Counted from the stretch's first letter, positions 46,349 to 57,173 are shown. The stretch: 64,000 nucleotides of DNA from Diphasiastrum complanatum (GCA_029204225.1 MU832167.1:19784-83783), one strand, 5' to 3'. The notes: generated by a model from the letters alone, not told the origin. Numbers and translations: made by a program.

Positions 46349-46867
46349 CCTGCTCTTGGGTAGAGAGAGAAAATCGACACATAAAACTCGAGTAGAGAGA
46401 GAATGAGCCCAAAACACCAAAATCCCAATATTCACAATATGGCAAAACATGCCAAAGTTTCCCTACATCAAAGAGGCTCGAATTCCTACAGTGGAGTTGC
46501 ATGGAAAGTCCACTTTACTTAGTTAACTCAACTACTAAGGATCCACATGTAAAACTACATGCATGGATGTTGCATGTAATGCATGTCAACTCTCAAAATT
46601 ACCTAGACATTTGTAGATCATAAAAACTACTTTGCATGTTGCATGCACTGATTGCATGTTGCTTGCATGCACTCTGAATGACTTTGCATGTAATCTAAAC
46701 TTTTGCATGACATCAAGATTGAACCCAACTAACTCAAACTCGACCTATTCTTGAAAGTTATGTGCTCAATTCACATAACTTTATGTACAATAAAATATAC
46801 AACGGAAATAAGATAGGCATGGCCTCAAAACTCGAGATAGAAAGATATAATTTTACTTATCTTCACA
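46349..46867 (-). repeat. LTR fragment of copia D
   Basis: On minus the LTR starts TGTGAAGATAAG (46867), right after the purine tract GGAGGAG. It runs to at least 46349, where GGGTAGAGAGAG units resemble those in the copia N LTR. Its far end is cut at the junction with copia C. The interior has GCATG-rich repeats near 46555-46690. Confidence 0.7.
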
Positions 46868-47079
46868 CTCCTCCTTAAAATATATGTTCCTATCCAACAT
46901 AGACTTTGAATTTAGGCCAAGGTTAGACCTCATCTTGATAAAAACATTCTTGAGCAATGGCTTGGTGAGAAGATCCGCAACACAATTTGAAGATCCAACA
47001 TGCTCCAATAAGATCTCTCTCCCAATAACTTTTTCTCTTACAAAATGATGAGCTACCTCGATGTGTTTGCTCCTTGCAT
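46868..47079 (-). pseudogene. Copia D: C-terminal RNase H fragment
   Basis: Minus translation from 47079 gives ARSKHIEVAHHFVREKVIG, LLEHVGSSNCVADLLTKPL and KMRSNLGL, ending next to the polypurine tract. It starts exactly at the ARSKHIE motif and abuts plus-strand integrase of copia E with no spacer. Confidence 0.9.
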
Positions 47080-48160
47080 CTACCTAAAGAATTTTGGGGA
47101 GAAGCAGTTGCATGTGCAAATTATCTTTGTAATAGACTTTCTAATCTTTCAATAGAAGGAAGAACACCATTTGAGATGTTGTATAAGAAAAAGCCTAAGG
47201 TAGATCATCTTAGGGTCTTTAGCGGTTTATGCTATGTGCATGTACCTTTAGAGACTAGGAAAAAGGATGATCCTAGTGTTGTTAAAGAAATTTTTGTTGG
47301 ATATGCATCTTCTAAGATCTTCTCTCTACTGACAAGAATGTTGTACGTAGAGATGTGATCTTTCATGAGGAGGAGCAACTTCAAGCACCTACACCAAGAA
47401 GATCCACAAGAGAAAGATCCGGTCCAAGAAGGCTCACTTATGATGAGGGAGGAAGGCAAGTGAAAGGTGAAACTTCCTATCATGCATTTTTCATATCAGA
47501 TGAAGAGCCTAAAGATGTCACTTCAATCCAATAAATGGCTTGAAGCAATGACCCTTGAGTTTGAAGCCTTGATGTCAAACAACACATGGGAGCTTGTGGA
47601 GCCACCAAACAACATACATGTCATTGGATGTAAGTGGGTATTCAAGATCAAGTACAACAATGAAGGATCCATCAACAAATACACCACTTGCAAAAATGGT
47701 AACTATAAGAATTCTCATTTCTCTTGCATGTTATTACAATTGGAGGTTGTTTCATCTTGATGTTTCTAATGCCTTTCTCAATGGTTGCCTTGAGGAGGAG
47801 ATTTATATGGAACAACCACCTGGATTTGTGAAAGAAGGTGAAGAATCAAAAGTTTGTCTTTTGTTCAAAAGTCTCTATGGACTAAAACAAGCACCAAGGT
47901 CTTGGTATGCAAGGCTCAACTCCTTTCTCATATCACTCGGATTTTGTCTTAGTGAATATGACCCTTCATTGTACATTAAATTTGTAAATAACTTTGTAGT
48001 TATTCTTCTCATCTATGTAGATGATATCATTCTTAGTGGAAATAATGAGGAGCTAGTTGAAGTAACTAAACATGCATTTGGTAGTGAATTTAAAATGCAA
48101 GATTTAGGAGTTCTTCACTACATTTTAGGCCTTGAAATTATTAGAATATCAATGTCGAGT
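47076..48160 (+). pseudogene. Copia E: integrase end and reverse transcriptase fragment
   Basis: Reads LPKEFWGEAVACANYLCNR, GRTPFEMLYKKKPKVDHL, DPSVVKEIFVGYASS, then RRSTRERSGPRRLTYDEG, WLEAMTLEFEALMSNNTWEL, IGCKWVFKIKYNNEGSINK. A deletion removes the ARLVAKG..FAP segment. It continues LAKMVTIRILISLACYY, LDVSNAFLNGCLEEEIYM, LLFKSLYGLKQAPRSWYA, LLIYVDDIILSGNN and MQDLGVLHYILGLEI. It stops abruptly near 48150. RNase H is absent. Confidence 0.92.
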
Positions 48161-48589
48161 TTATATTGTTGTACAATTATTTTGAATTGTTATTTGTCGA
48201 GTATTGTGAGGATTACACGCATTGAATGTGATTGTTTCTAATTGTTGTAATCTCCTTTAAGTTATCCAATATGGTATTCAAAGCCATTGTTAATGGCTGC
48301 CATGATTCAATCCTTGTAGAAAAGAGAGGATGTGAATGCTTGTGTGCTAATATGTGTTACTGTTTGCGTGATTCTGTGAATGGTGGTAGATGCATTGTAA
48401 ATGCATTATACAAGTCTTGTATGCACTGATCTGTGAGGATTTAATGCCCATAGGCTTGCTACAAGAACCAGAGAATCAGGAATTGCACTAAGCAGCATTG
48501 TTCGATTCAAAGGTATGGGAGCTGAAGTCAGAAGTATTTGCAGTCACGGATTCTGCTCCAAGAAAATAACCTGCGGCCGCCCCTGAAAA
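48161..48589. other. Unassigned stretch with one copy of a duplicated segment
   Basis: No gene. Positions about 48410-48490 (CTTGTATGCACTGATCTGTG, CCCATAGGC, CAAGAACCAG) resemble 49147-49240, part of the unrecognised minus-strand ORF 49371-49030. Confidence 0.4.
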
Positions 48590-48745
48590 TACCTCCAAGA
48601 ATTGACCTGTTGATGCTGCTCGTGGGACATGCTTTCCTGTTGTGCCAGTCTCGCTAAAGAACATGTTGAAGGCATAATCATCACCGCCCCAGACAGTCTT
48701 GTTACTTGGCATTTAGCCATCAGGCTGAGTCCATGCTTGCGTGCT
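48590..48745 (-). pseudogene. Alpha-tubulin N-terminal exon fragment
   Basis: Minus translation gives QPDG, a stop, then [32 protein letters not shown]. Alpha-tubulin has [20 protein letters not shown] and TFFSETGAGKHVPRA in its nucleotide-binding N-terminal domain (residues about 31-64). The Gln codon is now TAA, an extra Tyr and a Trp are present, and a frameshift lies just upstream (HGL.QPDG). After VPRA the homology ends, at a possible exon border. It is a dead fragment, either a pseudogene piece or sequence carried here by a transposon. Confidence 0.85.
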
Positions 48746-48914
48746 AAAATTCTGATCATTAGAAGCCCCACAATAGATGTCTCTGTTCCGTTCTAAAATG
48801 CGCCTCTGCACAAATAATGGATCTGCGAGAAAGGCAAAGGCCTCTCTTGTTTGTCAATGGCGGTGTTCCTGACAGAGGGATGATGTTCAATGCTTCCGCT
48901 ATCCAGACAAAATG

Positions 48915-49001
48915 CTTCTTGGTTTCCAAGGGGAGGCTCGAACCTGAGACCAAAGAAATTTTGGATGTCAAGCTAACCAACTGAGCCAACCCCTCATGAT
49001 T
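48915..49001 (-). mobile_element. tRNA-derived SINE with target duplication
   Basis: On minus: GGGGTTGGCTCAGTTGGTTA (RNA polymerase III A box TGGCTCAGTTGG, 48989-48977) and, about 35 bases on, GGTTCGAGCC (B box, 48944-48935), ending CTTGGAAACCAAGAAG. The 87-bp body is flanked by ATCCAGACAAAATG at 48901-48914 and again at 49002-49015, a 14-bp direct repeat. Other copies occur at 56432 and 57107. Confidence 0.88.
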
Positions 49002-49029
49002 ATCCAGACAAAATGAGAGAGTTCCAATC

Positions 49030-49371
49030 CTAATCAATAAAAGTGTGGCTAAATGGCGGTTTCCACATATTGTCGCTCTCAGTGATCCTCATGTGGAATC
49101 GACCTATTGCTTGCCACCCCCCCTCAAAAACAAGATTAGATGGTATTTGCTTGTATGCACGGATCTGTGGAGTGTTTGAATCCCATAGGCCTGGTGCAAG
49201 AGACCATTTGTGTCCATCCTTTACAAGAACCAGGAAATCAAGGAAATTTGCCATGTGCCCTGATGTTTGTGAGCACGCGCTCCCAAGCCATGGCTGAACC
49301 ACATGAGGCCAGGATGGATGCAGACGAAGCACATTTGATGGAGTGGATGTGTGAATGATCAGAGGGATCAT
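49030..49371 (-). CDS. Unrecognised 113-codon ORF fragment
   Basis: The stretch HKWSLAPGLWDSNTPQIRAY, KQIPSNLVFEGGWQAIGRFH and MRITESDNMWKPPF looks like real protein (Trp-rich, balanced composition) rather than a chance frame, but I cannot name a family. A partly matching, deleted copy lies at 48410-48490. It sits beside the tubulin fragment and a SINE, so it may be another captured host exon. There is no clear start codon context. Confidence 0.3.
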   Translation of the reverse strand: MIPLIIHTSTPSNVLRLHPSWPHVVQPWLGSACSQTSGHMANFLDFLVLVKDGHKWSLAPGLWDSNTPQIRAYKQIPSNLVFEGGWQAIGRFHMRITESDNMWKPPFSHTFID

Positions 49372-49717
49372 TGGTGCAGGAAGATCTTCTTATGCACATT
49401 ATAGTGCTCCCCTAACAGAACGTGATTATATTTGATGGTCTGAGAGCAACGCGAAGATACAAAAAGGAGCAGAGTGGTGATGCACTCAGATTGGGCAGGT
49501 TTTCTGCTCATTGTATTTGAATCAGTGTTTTGCCGTTGTCCAGAAAAGAGAAAGATTTTTCAAAATGTAATTTGTGACTCTCAAGAAATTAGATTTGAAC
49601 ACATTCAACAATCTAGAAGGATCTACACAAGATCTAGACCACAAATTTTGAACTATATCTCTTTTCAACCTAGTCAATTAGAAACTAATCTTTGCTTTGA
49701 TCACTAAGACAAAAGCA
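49372..49717. other. Unassigned stretch
   Basis: No gene or LTR boundary seen. I searched here for a 3' LTR of copia F (it should show GAATCTTTCACA) and found none. Confidence 0.4.
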
Positions 49718-50395
49718 CTATCCATGAGTAGGTGAGTACATAAATGATGCAAATCCAGTACCACATGACTCCATAAACCAAGTAGTTTGCCCTAGTCCAT
49801 CTTCAAGATCTACTTGACACAAGAAAATGACCATGAATTCACCAAAAATTGACAATCTCCAAGTATTGGCACCAAGTAGCTCAACACTTGAGAACTTAGC
49901 CATGGATGAGTGACATAATGAACCTCCAATAGCTTCATTTCCATAAGCAAAATCAGCTAAGAATGCTAGTACAAATCCAACATCAAAACAATGCTCACCA
50001 ATGTAGCTAGTTTTACCATATCTTGACAATTTGCACACATCCACATGAAATTGCTCAAACATGAGATAGAACAAGTAAAGTAAACTTGAACAACACTTCC
50101 TTGCTGCTCCTTTGACCTTACTTGAGTCTTCAATATGCTACAAAAACAGATCCATAACACCCTTGCCAATTACCTCTCCTTTGATGTTCTTGACTAGTTC
50201 CAAATTGCCAACTTCCCTTTTGACTAGTTGAAGCGCTTTGAGATCAACCTCTTGATCTTCAACTTGACCATCAAAGTCATTGAACAAAATTTGTTTTCCA
50301 GATCCATTACTTGATTTTACAGCAAGATAACATCCATCCACTTGCATAGCTCCATGTACACAAGAAGATCCTCCAAAAGATGTTCCACTATTCAT
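49718..50395 (-). CDS. Unrecognised ORFs where copia F should carry reverse transcriptase
   Basis: Two minus frames, 50395-50138 (MNSGTSFGGSSCVHGAMQVD, KALQLVKREVGNLELVKNI) and 50074-49718 (FEQFHVDVCKLSRYGKTSYI, SSVELLGANTWRLSIFGE), follow directly on copia F. Normal copia homology stops after MNSGT, and nothing resembling reverse transcriptase follows. I recognise no family in either. Under the inversion model this is the sequence that was next to element X (around 8985) before the rearrangement, so it may belong to X. Confidence 0.3.
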
Positions 50396-52864
50396 AAGAG
50401 ATCAATACTCAAGATCCATTGCTTCGATCCACTCCTCTTCTTTCCTTGCTTGATCTACACTTGTAGGATCATCCAAAGAGGTTAGGAAAGCAACATAATT
50501 TTCAGAAACTACTTGCTTACCCTTTTGATCATATGTGAGCCTTGAAGGTACTTGTCTTTCTCTTGATGTTCTCCTTGGCTTTTGACTTGATGAAGGTCCA
50601 TCATCACCACCATCCAAAGTAGGATCCTTCTCATCAACATCAAGAATGTTAGAACCATCTACTTTACCATCAATCATGCTTTAAGACACCTTTGGAATGT
50701 TTCCCTCATAAAAAATGACATCTCTACCAACAATCACTTTGTTAGTAGAAGGAATGTAAACCTTGTAGGCTTTACTCACCTCACTATATCCAACAAAAAT
50801 ACCTCTTCTCGAAGATGGATCCTCCTTGGTCCTATCATCAAGAGTAATGTTGACATAGCATGTGCATCCAAAGGTTCTTAGAAAGTTGACACTCGGCCTC
50901 CTCTTGAATAGCATCTCAAAAGGTGTCCTTCCATCCAAAATAGCATTTGGCCACCTATTGCACAAGAAATTGGCACACAACAAAGCTTGATCCCAAAATG
51001 GTTTGTCAAGATTAGCACTTAACCTCATAACTTTAGCACTTTCACATAAAATCCTATTCTTCTTTTCAGCCACTCCATTTTGTTGTGGGGTCCTTGATGT
51101 TGTATACTCCCTCTTGATCCCATGCTCATCACAAAAGGCCTTAAACTTGTTAGATATGTACTCACCACCATTGTCACCTCTCAAGCACTTGATCTTTGTG
51201 AAGAATTGGTTCTCCCTTGCATTCTTGAACTTGACAAAGACATCATACACTTCATCCTTGCTCTTTAGTAGATAGATCCAACAAAATCTACTAAAATCAT
51301 CAATGAATGTTACATACATCTTAGCTCCACTATTGCTAATTGTAGTAAATCCATGAATATCCGAATGTACAAGTTGAAAAGGCTTTGTAGATCTAGAAAT
51401 AGATCTAGTATAAGGTAGTCTATGTGACTTAGACAAAGCACAAGACTCACAAACATGCTTGTCATTACTTAAGGAACTTGGAAGACCAATCACAATCTTC
51501 TTCCTTGCCATTACCTCCAATGACTTGAAGTTGAGGTGTCCCATCCTTTTGTGCCAAACCTCTTGAATAGAAATTTGCTCCCTTGCAACACATCCAACTT
51601 GGTTAGCAATAACACAAGCATCAAGTTTGAACAACTTCCCTTTCCTTTTACCTTTTCCAATCAAGACATCCTTCCTTTTGATCAAACAAGCATCTCCATC
51701 AAACTCTACCTTGAGGCCCTTACTTAGCATTTGACTCACACTAAGCAAATTCTTGGTAATAGATGGAATAAACAAAACATCCTCCAAATGAACATTCCTA
51801 TTTGTAGAGAGAGAAATAGGAATTGTGCCAATCCCTTTGATTGCACACTCACCATCATTGGCCTTGTAGATCACCCTCTTGTCATCTCCATATGCCAACA
51901 AAGAAGTGAAGTACTCTTTGTGAAAGGTCATGTGTGAACTTGCTCCACTATCAATCCACCAAGGATCTAGATCTCCATCATTAGCAAGCATACATGAAGA
52001 CATCACAAAAGCATCATCATTTGCATCTTGCACATCCAAACCATCCTCATCAAGAGTAAGATTACCTTGCTTGTCTCCTTGATCTCTCTTCTTCTTGTAG
52101 CACTCACTTGCAAAGTGTCCTTTGATGCCACAATAGAAGCACTTGAGCTTTGATCTATCCTTCTTTTTGCCACTTGAAGAAGCATCCACTTGATCTTGCC
52201 CTTTAGACCACTTGCTTTTGGTTTTGCCCTTGAATTTGCCCTTTGTGAACATAGCATCATCTTGAAGTGTCGATGTAGATCCACCTCTTGCTTGAAGCCT
52301 ATATTCTTCATTGATCAAGATCTCTTGAAGATCCATCAAACTTGGCAAAGTCTTTTGAATAGCAATACTTTGAACAATGCTAGCATGAGCATCTAACAAG
52401 CCATTAAGAATCACTTGAATAAGCTCTCCTTCCTTAATGCTTTCATCTATGCAAGCTAACTCATCATTCAATGCTTTCATTCTCAAAACAAAAGTACTTG
52501 GACTTTCTTCATTCTTTTGCAAACAAGAAAAGATTTGTCTTCTTAGAGTCAACACTCTAGAAGTAGACTTGGATTCATAAAGCTTCTTCAATGAATTCCA
52601 AGCTTCCAAAGATGATGTGCACTTACCAACTTCCTTGAGAAGTTCATTGGTAACATTCATCTTTATCATGTGTAGAGCCTTCTTGGCCCTCTTGTCATAC
52701 CTCAATTGATCTTGTTGTGTTGCTGGTCTCTCCTCCAAACCTACAACAATATCCAAAACATCATTCATCTCAAGAAGTGACTCCATCCTCACTTTCCATA
52801 ATGAATAGTTACTTGAGGTAAGCCTATCATTGGCTTCCAACATGATTCCAATTGAGGTTGCCAT
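50396..52864 (-). pseudogene. Copia F: gag, protease and integrase, nearly intact
   Basis: A 727-codon frame (52864-50681) starts MATSIGIMLEANDRLTSSNY. Gag core: WKVRMESLLEMNDVLD, EAWNSLKKLYESKSTSRVL, IQVILNGLLDAHASIVQS. The zinc knuckle is CFYCGIKGHFASEC and the protease DSGASSHMTF. Integrase HHCC is VWHKRMGHLNFKSL .. CESCALSKSHRLPYT. Catalytic residues are all present: HSDIHGF, LRGDNGGEYIS and QQNGVAEKKNR. The C-terminal block is IFVGYSEVSKAYKVYIPS, VGRDVIFYEG. A TAA (50681-50683) and a TGA at the EY codon (about 50400) interrupt the frame, which otherwise continues through PRRTSRERQVPSRLTYDQKG to MNSGT (50380). Reverse transcriptase and RNase H are missing. Its RNase H and 3' LTR are probably G at 8986-10219. 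Confidence 0.95.
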
Positions 52865-53464
52865 GTAGCAATGACCTGATCTTCTCTTTCAACCTGTTTC
52901 AATGCATAAAGCACTCCTTTGAACAACAACAAATGCTTTCAAAAGAAATCACCAAGATTTGAAACTATCTCACAAATTCTCTTCTAGCACTTATCCAAGC
53001 AAATCAACACATAGAATCATGGAATCTTGATCAACCTATGATCTATCCTCAATCTAATGACTTTTTCCACTTCCTAAGATTGAAATACACTCAAATGAAG
53101 TCCAGCAACCTCACTATCTAGAGATCCAATCAAAATTAGGGTTTTGACAAAATCACAAAAAATTGACTATTCCAAATCTACATGAAAATGCTGAAAATTT
53201 GATATGCAATCTATAAGCCACCACTTAGGCTGAACCAATGATCCAAAAATCGGCCAAATCCAGCATGTGAATTCAAAAAACGAAACTGAACAAGTATATT
53301 GACCTATTTAGTGTTTTGATCTACAAAAGATCCAATCTACAAAAGCAAAAAATTCGATTTTGGTTTAGAATCCTCTCTAGCATGCTCTAGACTTGATATC
53401 TTCACCAAATCATTGATAGATCTGATTTCCTCCTTCATAACCTGAAACACAAGCTCTGATACCA
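52865..53464 (-). other. Untranslated leader of copia F with primer-binding site
   Basis: 600 bp between gag and the LTR. The primer-binding site GCTCTGATACCA lies at 53453-53464 on plus (TGGTATCAGAGC on the element strand). No ORF. Confidence 0.85.
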
Positions 53465-54111
53465 TGTGAAAGATTTCAGATCCTTAAGATCCAATCTACT
53501 TGAATGATCTTTGGTTAGAAAGAGAAATACACTACCAATTTCACCAATGTAGAAAAATCAGCATCTACACACAATTTGAGATGCAAACACTAATAGAACT
53601 TGATCAAACTTGATTGAAATGATTATGTACTGTTGCTGTCTACAAAACCAGCAAGCTACTGTATTTCACACGTGTGGATCCAAAAATAGCAAACATATAT
53701 CATTCTACACATAGAATTGCAAGCAATCACCAAGATAGTGCACCAATGGATAGTAGAACCCAAGAGAACCATGTATAAGCATGAAATGAGATAGAGAAGA
53801 GAGAAGATGACTCTCTCCACGAGTTACATCCTTTTATAGCAGGTCCAAACCCTATTTGGCCACTTGGCTTTCCCACCAAAATGCTAACCCTACCAATTTT
53901 GGGTCTAGATTCAATGTACCCAACTTATTCAAATTGAATCTACTCAAACTCGCATTCTATCTTTTCCACACTTTCAAAAAGTGTTTATTCAAATAAAATT
54001 TAGACTAATGAACTTTGAAAAGTCAACCTCGAAGTCTAAAACAAGTTTGGCCTCAATATGCCAAATATGAAAATATTGCAAAATGTGATGAAACTAGTTG
54101 AATCTTTCACA
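53465..54111 (-). repeat. 5' LTR of copia F
   Basis: On minus the LTR starts TGTGAAAGATTC (54111) and ends AATCTTTCACA (53465), 647 bp, TATA-like TATAAAAGG near 53836. CACACGTGTG is at 53666-53675. By eye it differs from the 3' LTR at 9570-10219 at only about 12-15 positions, as expected for the two LTRs of one insertion. The next bases outside are GGACA (54112-54116). Confidence 0.93.
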
Positions 54112-54818
54112 GGACATGGTGCTTCAAACAAATGCGAAGAGATAGTTCGGATGCGGATCAAACTGGTGCGACCCTTTGGCTTTCCACGAGGTCAATGGTT
54201 ACATTTGGGCTGATTCAAAGAGCTACTTCAAGCTAAGTGAGAGGTGCATTGCGGAGTACTCAATCTTTGCCTACCTTAAAGAGCCAAGATGGAAAAGTAT
54301 CAAGATCAGGTTGGGACAAGGAGAGAAATCAAGGTGCAGAAGCAACAAGGCATGAAGTGGACCATAAAGTGGGCAATCAAACGATAAATCCTTCGGCTCA
54401 GGGAGCCTTGATACCTGTGTGGAACTGAACAAATCTGGAGCTCAGGGAGCTCAACACAAAGTGCATCAAGGACAAATCAGGAGCTCAAAGGAGTTCTAAA
54501 GTCGAAAGTCAGAAGCGACAGGGGTGAACATTTCAAAGAAAGGCCTCTGTCACCAGTTAATAAGGTTCTCGGGTTTTACGAAAGCGATATCAAATCTACG
54601 CTTTTCCCAGACAAAAATATATTTTCAAGTTATGTAATTTTTCAATACAAAGAGTTGAGCCTCCGACTTGTGGTGTGCCAGCTTCAATGTTAATAAAAAG
54701 TGGCCAGTATTCAGTACTGTGCCAAGTAGCTTAAATGTATAGTTATTTTAATTGGGAGACACCTTTACTTTAATCTGACATCTGATGAGGACATCAGATT
54801 TTATAAAGGTGGGGTGGA
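54112..54818 (+). mobile_element. Element H, right half: non-coding interior and polypurine tract
   Basis: Non-coding sequence ending in AAAGGTGGGGTGGA (54805-54818), the polypurine tract before the 3' LTR. GATTCAAAGAGCTACTTCAA near 54212 resembles the reverse complement of 10296-10325 in the left half, so both halves share the internal tandem repeat of element H. A 63-codon frame at 54237-54428 has no recognisable motif. With the left half, the interior is about 2.6 kb and codes for nothing, as in LARD elements. Confidence 0.75.
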
Positions 54819-56063
54819 TGTTGTAAAGCTACCTTTACAAGCTTTACTTCCGGCGCCATCGGCGCCAGCTATGTCCCCGGCGCCAACAGCGCCCCTACTG
54901 CTCCCAGCGCCAACGGCGCCGGCGCTGCTCCCGGCGCCACTGTGACTAGAATCCAGCCGGCGCCAAGTTCTTATGGCTGAAAATCTTTGATCGGTTCTAG
55001 CGGAGTCCAGAGAGCTCAGATCGATGTGCAATCACCTCACACGACCTAGGCATGATTAAAGGAAGCCTGGGAATCAATAAAATCTAGAGAGAGAAAATGA
55101 CTTTCTAGAAAGAGAAAATCCTAGAGAGAGAAAAACGTGCTTTACCAGCTTGGGTAGAGTGCTTGGTATGAGGGGGGATGCCAAATCACACCAATACTAT
55201 AGGGGAGTGCGGGTTGCGACTCAGGGCGAGCTCCAACCAAGTCTCAGCCTCCCTTGCTGGAATGTTGTCATGGCTCTCGCCTTGGCATGCTAGCGCCCCG
55301 GAGACTAGGGTCGGTCACACACTTGAAATGTAACCTTCTCAGATTTATCAATAAAGTGGGATTTTCCTCAAACTGACTTTGATTACCTTCTGGGTTTTAG
55401 TGTTCGGTAAAAGCGCCAGTTGTAAGGCCGCTTCCAAATTTTTTAAGTTGGCACACAACTGAGGGTCGTATCCCGGGACGCCAGCAGTATGCCGTCGGGA
55501 CCATTCGGTCCGTGGCGCCAGCGGTTTGCTGTCAGGACCATTTGGTCCAGGAACTGGTTGTTTCCATATCTGTCGCGGCTTGTGGTTCTGAGTGTTCCTT
55601 GCATGAACGTGAATGAGTTAAGCTCTTGGGGAACAGGCTCTAACCTGTCGGCTGAGTTGGATGGCTTGCTTGGGTGGACGTTACCTGTTTATGGTTGTCC
55701 AGTCTGGCGTGGCACCAGGTTGGCTTCCAGCGCTCGTGACGAAGCTTTCAATTGGTTAAGTCTGATGTAAGTCAGACCGCTTGCTTGGAATGGATGTTAC
55801 TCGTTTGTAACGAAGCTTCGAGTTGGTTAAGTTTGATGTATGTCGGGCGGCTTGCTTGGAGGGAAGTCACCCACATTGGGACCCCCGATCTGGCATGGCG
55901 CCAGGTTGGATCTCAATGTTGGTTTTCGGAACTTCAAGTTGGTTAAGTCTGATCGTTGTTGGCGAGTTGGCTGCTTGTATGTCAAGTGGGTTTGGATGGC
56001 AAGAGTTGAAGGCTGGGAAGCTAAGTCGTGGTTCCCGACTCCCTTTGGGATGCCTGCGCTACA
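54819..56063 (+). repeat. 3' LTR of element H
   Basis: 1245 bp from TGTTGTAAAGC to GCGCTACA, then the target duplication GCTAC (56064-56068). It begins with a GGCGCC-rich stretch (54850-54965) and contains ATCAATAAAGTGGG near 55348, a likely polyadenylation signal. It matches the reverse complement of 12110-13330, with small indels in the GGCGCC tract. Confidence 0.92.
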
Positions 56064-56431
56064 GCTACAAGTGAAAACTATGTTGAGTTGATTTTGACCC
56101 ATACCCATAGGAGGGCTCCATATTTCAGCTGCATAAGCATCGCTGTCCAAAAGAAGACTCTCATAGGAAAGCTCATGAAATGGAGCTGAATTGTCATTGC
56201 TCCTCTGATTTTTCTTCTCTTTTTTTGAACCTAATCTTTGCTTTCAAGGTTTGGAATCCATTGGATGTACTTTTGGGGGGAAATTGTGCCATATAATGCC
56301 AAAATAGATAGAACCTTATTTGGTAGAATAAACAGTCTATTAATAGTAGATTATGTCTACCTAATGGGCAACTTTTAATAAGACTTTTTATTTGGATCAT
56401 GTATATGGATTTATAGTAAATATCTTGCCAC
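56064..56431. other. Unassigned flank of element H
   Basis: Short non-coding sequence between the target duplication GCTAC and the SINE. Nothing recognised. Confidence 0.4.
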
Positions 56432-56606
56432 GGGGTTGGCTCAGTTGGTTGGCTTGGCATCCAAAGTTTCTTTGGTCCCAGGTTCGAGCCTCCTCTTGGA
56501 AACCAAGAAGCATTAACTGTATGAAATGGTCCAAAGTTTCTTTGGTCCCAGGTTCGAGCCTCCCCTTGGAAACCAAGAAGCATTAACTGTATGAAATGGT
56601 CTTGGA
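56432..56606 (+). mobile_element. tRNA-derived SINE with partial tandem duplication
   Basis: A box GTTGGCTCAGTTGG (from 56435), B box GGTTCGAGCC (56481-56490) and tail CTTGGAAACCAAGAAGCATT. The 70-bp segment starting CCAAAGTTTCTTTGGTCCCA (56461) is repeated at 56531, giving a second B box at 56551-56560. Confidence 0.88.
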
Positions 56607-56679
56607 TCCATGGCTTGCGGAGGAATATATATTTCTGATTTAGATTGAAGGTGCAGGCAAGACCCCACCCGCAGCGAAC

Positions 56680-56920
56680 TATGGAGAGAACTATGCAAAA
56701 TCATCCATCCATAGTCATAAAGTATGCTAAAATTGTTGGAGGAGGGTGGGGCCCCGCCTGCACTCACAATCAAGTTGAGGATTACACTCTTCCCATAGGG
56801 AACTATGCAAAGAATTATGAAAATCACCCATCCATAATCATAAAGTATGCTAAAATTGTTAGAAGAGGGTGGGGCCCTACTTGCACTCACAATCAAGTTG
56901 AGGATTACACTCTTCCCGAG
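56680..56920 (+). repeat. Two-copy tandem repeat of about 121 bp
   Basis: Units begin GGAGAGAACTATG/GGGAACTATGCAAAG and share CATAAAGTATGCTAAAATTG, AGGGTGGGGCCC and CACAATCAAGTTGAGGATTA before CACTCTTCCC. Non-coding. Confidence 0.9.
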
Positions 56921-57106
56921 CTCGCCTCCTCCTGGCCTTCCATAGGCCAGCAAAATGGTGGGCCCAGGCCGGGGCCCATTTCATAAATAATATAATCCAA
57001 AGACTTGCACATATTCTCTTTTTCCAACGTGTAATATAAGATTCTTTTACTTTTTCATATGAAATCAAGGTACAAGTTCTAATTTTTTGTTAGGAAATCT
57101 CATGTC

Positions 57107-57173
57107 AGTTTTGATTTAGTTGGTTAGCTTGACATTGGAAGTTTCTTTGCCTCCCCTTAGAAACCAATAAGCA
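57107..57173 (+). mobile_element. Decayed SINE copy lacking the B box
   Basis: Reads TTAGTTGGTTAGCTTGACAT and CCTCCCCTTAGAAACCAATA, matching the other SINE copies. The segment with the B box (GGTTCGAG) is deleted. Confidence 0.75.

Noticed and set aside
48915-49001. Functional tRNA gene
   Set aside because: A and B boxes are present, but the body does not form a convincing tRNA cloverleaf and is flanked by target duplications. Related truncated copies show a SINE.
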